DNA of 64,000 nucleotides from positions 248,001 to 312,000 of the forward strand of contig JABCZD010000006.1 in the NCBI GenBank assembly GCA_013289855.1, written 5' to 3'. How positions within the stretch are numbered: position 1 is the first letter of the stretch; each line of letters begins with the position of its first letter. Positions 60,347 to 64,000 of this stretch are shown here, piece by piece. The DNA is from Acidobacteriota bacterium. GTDB lineage: Bacteria > Acidobacteriota > Terriglobia > Acidiferrales > UBA7541. The notes under the pieces are model-generated. The model saw nothing but the letters and a program-made list of their open reading frames with translations, was not told the DNA's origin and ran no database searches. A program made the translations under genes and the position numbers.

Positions 60347-61237
60347 TCACTTGAACTGCGCGAATTGCTTTTGCTTTTCAAGCAACGGGCTCTTGGCGTT
60401 TAAGTGTGCTTTGCCGTCGTCGCCCAGTTCGTAGGGAAAGCCCAGGGGATCGACAGGCGCGCCGCGCAACAATCCCTCTTGCACAAACTGGCTTATGCGC
60501 GTCGCGCGATGCCCGGTACGTTTTTCATACTCATCGCCCAGTTCATCGAGTTGCATGCAGGCCTGCTGTGCCTGAAGCAGCTGCAAGTGATCGAGAGCGC
60601 CCTGCTTGGTGGACGGATCCGTGGCCGACTGATAGACGTCGTGCCACAAAAACGCAGAGGTCTCGAAAGACTCGCCCTCCGCGGCGATTTTCGCGGCCAT
60701 CACCTTCATCCAAAGTTGCGCGTTCGGATTCTTACTGCCGTCCAGAAAAGCCTGGGACGCCTTCGCGTAGTCTTTCATGTCGAAGTAATAGATAAATCCC
60801 AAATCTTCGTAGAAGCGCCAGTAATCGGGATTGGCTTGGATGCCGCGCTCGATCAATTCAACCGCCAGATCGGGACGTCCAGCACCACGCGGCGCAGCGT
60901 CGCTGAGAAACATAGCGCCAAAGCGGTAAGCGGGCAGCAGATTGGGGTCCAGCGTAGTGGCGATGTTTAGCAACGGCCAGAGCAACATCAGGTTGGGGTC
61001 ATTGCCCGCGTGCTTTTGTCCGTAGTACTGCACCGCGCGGGTCCAATAAATGTCAGCGAGCAGCGGAGCGTATTCCAGACTGGCCATTTTCAAAAGCTTC
61101 GGAGAGGTGACCAGCAAATCGTCGCGTTCTTGCAGAATGGCCGCGCGCTGCGCGTCGATGGCGATTTGCAGGTGCCAGATGGCGGTAAAGCCGACGACCA
61201 GCACGAACACCAGCAGAATGGAGTTGCGGGGAGTCAT
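60347..61237 (-). CDS. TPR-like membrane-anchored protein of an ABC operon
   Basis: 296 aa with one N-terminal membrane helix (ILLVFVLVVGFTAIWHLQIA). The rest is helical and contains TPR-like units (AVELIERGIQANPDYWRFYE, DLGFIYYFDMKDYAKASQAF). It overlaps the ABC permease gene by four bases, so it is third in the ATPase-permease-TPR unit. An accessory role in the transporter is inferred from position. I do not know the family. Confidence 0.78.
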   Translation of the reverse strand: MTPRNSILLVFVLVVGFTAIWHLQIAIDAQRAAILQERDDLLVTSPKLLKMASLEYAPLLADIYWTRAVQYYGQKHAGNDPNLMLLWPLLNIATTLDPNLLPAYRFGAMFLSDAAPRGAGRPDLAVELIERGIQANPDYWRFYEDLGFIYYFDMKDYAKASQAFLDGSKNPNAQLWMKVMAAKIAAEGESFETSAFLWHDVYQSATDPSTKQGALDHLQLLQAQQACMQLDELGDEYEKRTGHRATRISQFVQEGLLRGAPVDPLGFPYELGDDGKAHLNAKSPLLEKQKQFAQFK

Positions 61238-62006
61238 TTAAAATTCCGGCGCGAGAAAATGGCCGCGGCTCCGGCGAGCACCACGGCGCAATAGAGCGCG
61301 GCGTAAAGCGTGTTTTGCGCGATCAACGCAGTGGGAATTTTCGCGCCGTGCGCGGCGAGTCCCGTGACGTTGAAATTTTCAAAATTCGGCAGCAAGTAGG
61401 AAAGCCAGCGCATGATGGCGGCGGCGACCGGTCCCGCAAGGTCGCTGCGCAGCGTGCGCATCTCCTGCACGAACGAACCAGCAACGTAAAATCCCGCACA
61501 GTAAAGAATGGAGAGCAAGGAGGTGGTGGAACAGGAGAAGAGCAGCGCTAACGCCACCACAATAGCCAGCTTGAGCAATATAAAATAAATGGCGATGAGC
61601 ACCGCGGCGTCCGAACGCTCCAGCGTGTGCTTCACATATAGGAGCGCCAGGAATAAACCGGCGGACATGGCCACGGTATTCACAGCCAGGGTGAACACCA
61701 AGCCGACAAATTTGCCGAGCAGAAATTCCCAGCGGCGCAGCGGTTTGGAAAGCAGCGCATAAATGGTGCGCTTATCCATTTCCTTGGAGACCAGGCCGAC
61801 GCCGATGAAAACGGCCATCAGCAATCCGATGAAGGAAATGGCGCTCAGGCCGAGGCTGACAATGACGATCTCTTCGATGCCGATGGAAATTTGTCCTACA
61901 AGGACGGCGGCGCCCATCATCAATAGCGCAAAAAATACCAGGTTGTAGAGCACGCGGTCGCGTACCGCTTCGCGAAAAGTGTTTAGACCAACTGCGCCGA
62001 TGTGCG

Positions 62007-62010
<4 letters not shown>
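61234..62010 (-). CDS. ABC transporter permease
   Basis: 258 aa with six predicted membrane helices of the ABC-2/NatB-like type. VSLGLSAISFIGLLMAVFIG then VGLVSKEMDKRTIYALLSKP is the typical EMDKRTIYALLS/KP turn of this group. Overlaps the ATPase gene by four bases and the TPR gene by four. Substrate unknown. Confidence 0.92.
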
Positions 62011-62966
<956 letters not shown>

Positions 62967-63079
62967 GGTGACATTGTTGTTAAGCCCGCTGTGAACTGCA
63001 AGGCCGCAGCTGCGCGCATGTGCACGGAGAGAAAATACGAAGAAGGAACTCTGCGGGGCTTTGCCGCAAGTTGGCCTGG

Positions 63080-64000
63080 CTAGGAGTCGGCGGGTGTGCT
63101 GCCGATTTGCACCAGTTGGGGCTGCGTCGCGGCCGGTTTGCGCAGATTGGGTTTCAGGGTCTGCGGGTCGCGCCAATTATCCAGCATGGCCACCTGTTGC
63201 ACGCAGGAAACCGTGCAGCGCGGGGCGCAAAACTTCTTGGTGGCATATTCGCGATGGCGCATTTCCGGGGTGTACTGCGCCAGGGGAATGCCGGGATAGC
63301 CGCGCTGCTGCGAGCACCAGTGCACCAGTCCGTCCTCGCAGATATAGAGGTAACGCGAGCCGGAGCGGCAGCGCCAGTCGTGTTCTTTGCCGCGAGCTAC
63401 GTTGTGCTGGAAATCGTTGAAGCGCGAATAGGAGCGCTTGCCGAGCTGCATCACCTCTTCAAAAATTCCTGTTTCCGTTTCGCCCAGCGGCTTCAATTGG
63501 CCTTTGTGGTCATGAATGATGCCCACGGTACTCGTGAAGCCCAGGCCCACGGCGCGGTGCGCGATGGTCAGCGCTTCCTGCGGATTTTTTACGCCACTGC
63601 CGAGGACGGAATTGATGTTCACTTGGAAAATGGCGTGCGCCGCCAGCATCTCGAGACGACTGTCCAGAGTTTTCAGGCTTTTTAACGACATGTCGTCGGG
63701 CGTGACGTTGTCAATGCTGATTTGCAGATGTTCCAGGCCCGCGGCGTTCAGTTTGTGAATGCGATCCACGCTGAGCAGAAAACCGTTGGTGATCATTCCG
63801 GCGATCATGCCGCGGCTGCGGATGTGGCGGATGATGTCTTCAAGTTCGGGGTGCATCAGCGGCTCGCCGCCGCTAATGGTGATGACCGAGGTGCCCATGT
63901 CCGCGAGCAGGTCCAGACGGTGCTTCATTTCCTCGAGCGGAACGGGTTTGGAGACATCGTCATATTCATTGCAATAGCCGCAGGCCAGATTGCAGCGGCG
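63080..64000 (-). CDS. Radical SAM protein with SPASM-like C-terminus, 5' end beyond window
   Basis: 306 codons visible; the start lies beyond the right edge. The cluster motif CNLACGYC (CxxxCxxC) is a few residues from the visible start, followed by [20 protein letters not shown]. The C-terminal cysteines ([21 protein letters not shown] and [12 protein letters not shown]) would hold one or two further 4Fe-4S clusters, as in SPASM/Twitch proteins. Substrate unknown; a peptide or sugar modification is possible. It is 113 bp from the ABC operon on the same strand. Confidence 0.88.
   Translation of the reverse strand, partial: RRCNLACGYCNEYDDVSKPVPLEEMKHRLDLLADMGTSVITISGGEPLMHPELEDIIRHIRSRGMIAGMITNGFLLSVDRIHKLNAAGLEHLQISIDNVTPDDMSLKSLKTLDSRLEMLAAHAIFQVNINSVLGSGVKNPQEALTIAHRAVGLGFTSTVGIIHDHKGQLKPLGETETGIFEEVMQLGKRSYSRFNDFQHNVARGKEHDWRCRSGSRYLYICEDGLVHWCSQQRGYPGIPLAQYTPEMRHREYATKKFCAPRCTVSCVQQVAMLDNWRDPQTLKPNLRKPAATQPQLVQIGSTPADS

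Overview
The window looks like one contiguous chromosomal stretch from a high-GC, Gram-negative bacterium, most likely an Acidobacteriota member (inference). Reasons: an outer-membrane lipid A block with LpxI instead of LpxH plus a Gfo/Idh/MocA oxidoreductase; many secreted peptidases and TPR proteins; short operons of housekeeping genes; and many intergenic palindromes of the types I associate with acidobacterial genomes. No phage, insertion sequence, CRISPR array, rRNA or tRNA was seen.

Layout. 0-1.3 kb: iscR/iscS pair with an IscR type-1-like operator. 1.5-4.8 kb: secreted metallophosphatase and GH20 beta-hexosaminidase. 4.9-12.5 kb: coaD, an aspartate aminotransferase, and manA, manC and a phosphohexomutase (a full fructose-6-P to GDP-mannose route), then a cupin and a PhzF-like enzyme, ending at a shared terminator. 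12.6-17.5 kb: hbd-ribH-nusB and a thiolase, interspersed with two PIN-domain toxin-antitoxin (TA) loci. 17.5-24.9 kb: a TPR/degenerate GGDEF protein, a CWC cysteine-rich protein carrying a repeat, lepA, a frameshifted RelBE-type locus and xseA. 25-30.6 kb: accessory genes, including a LolA-like/TonB_C-like protein, a MerR regulator divergent from a cysteine-bearing lipoprotein behind a textbook MerR promoter, a Tat-exported aldo/keto reductase and another Phd-VapC pair. 30.6-38.3 kb: M3 peptidase, ndk, sucCD, GNAT-trpD and pgsA. 38.4-46.3 kb: an aroD-aroE fusion overlapping trpE, then trpG, a propeller-like protein and a secreted M20 peptidase. 46-53.6 kb, all on the minus strand: fabZ-lpxA-lpxI-Gfo/Idh-tonB-like-miniORF-miaA-hflX-small membrane protein. 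53.8-64 kb: M20 peptidase, DUF4349 protein, MA-like peptidase, M1 aminopeptidase, an ABC exporter operon and a radical SAM gene cut by the window edge.

Recurring themes. (i) Four TA loci within 16 kb, two of them flanking a thiolase. (ii) At least four families of dispersed palindromes sitting at gene ends and sometimes inside reading frames. (iii) Three genes whose best start is CTG (vapC at 30300, trpD at 36005, the M20 peptidase at 45859). (iv) Promoters placed so close to a start codon that leaderless mRNA is likely. The best candidates for something undescribed are the MerR/CC-lipoprotein module, the PIN toxin with a non-standard 134-aa partner, and short reading frames overlapping miaA and xseA by ATGA.
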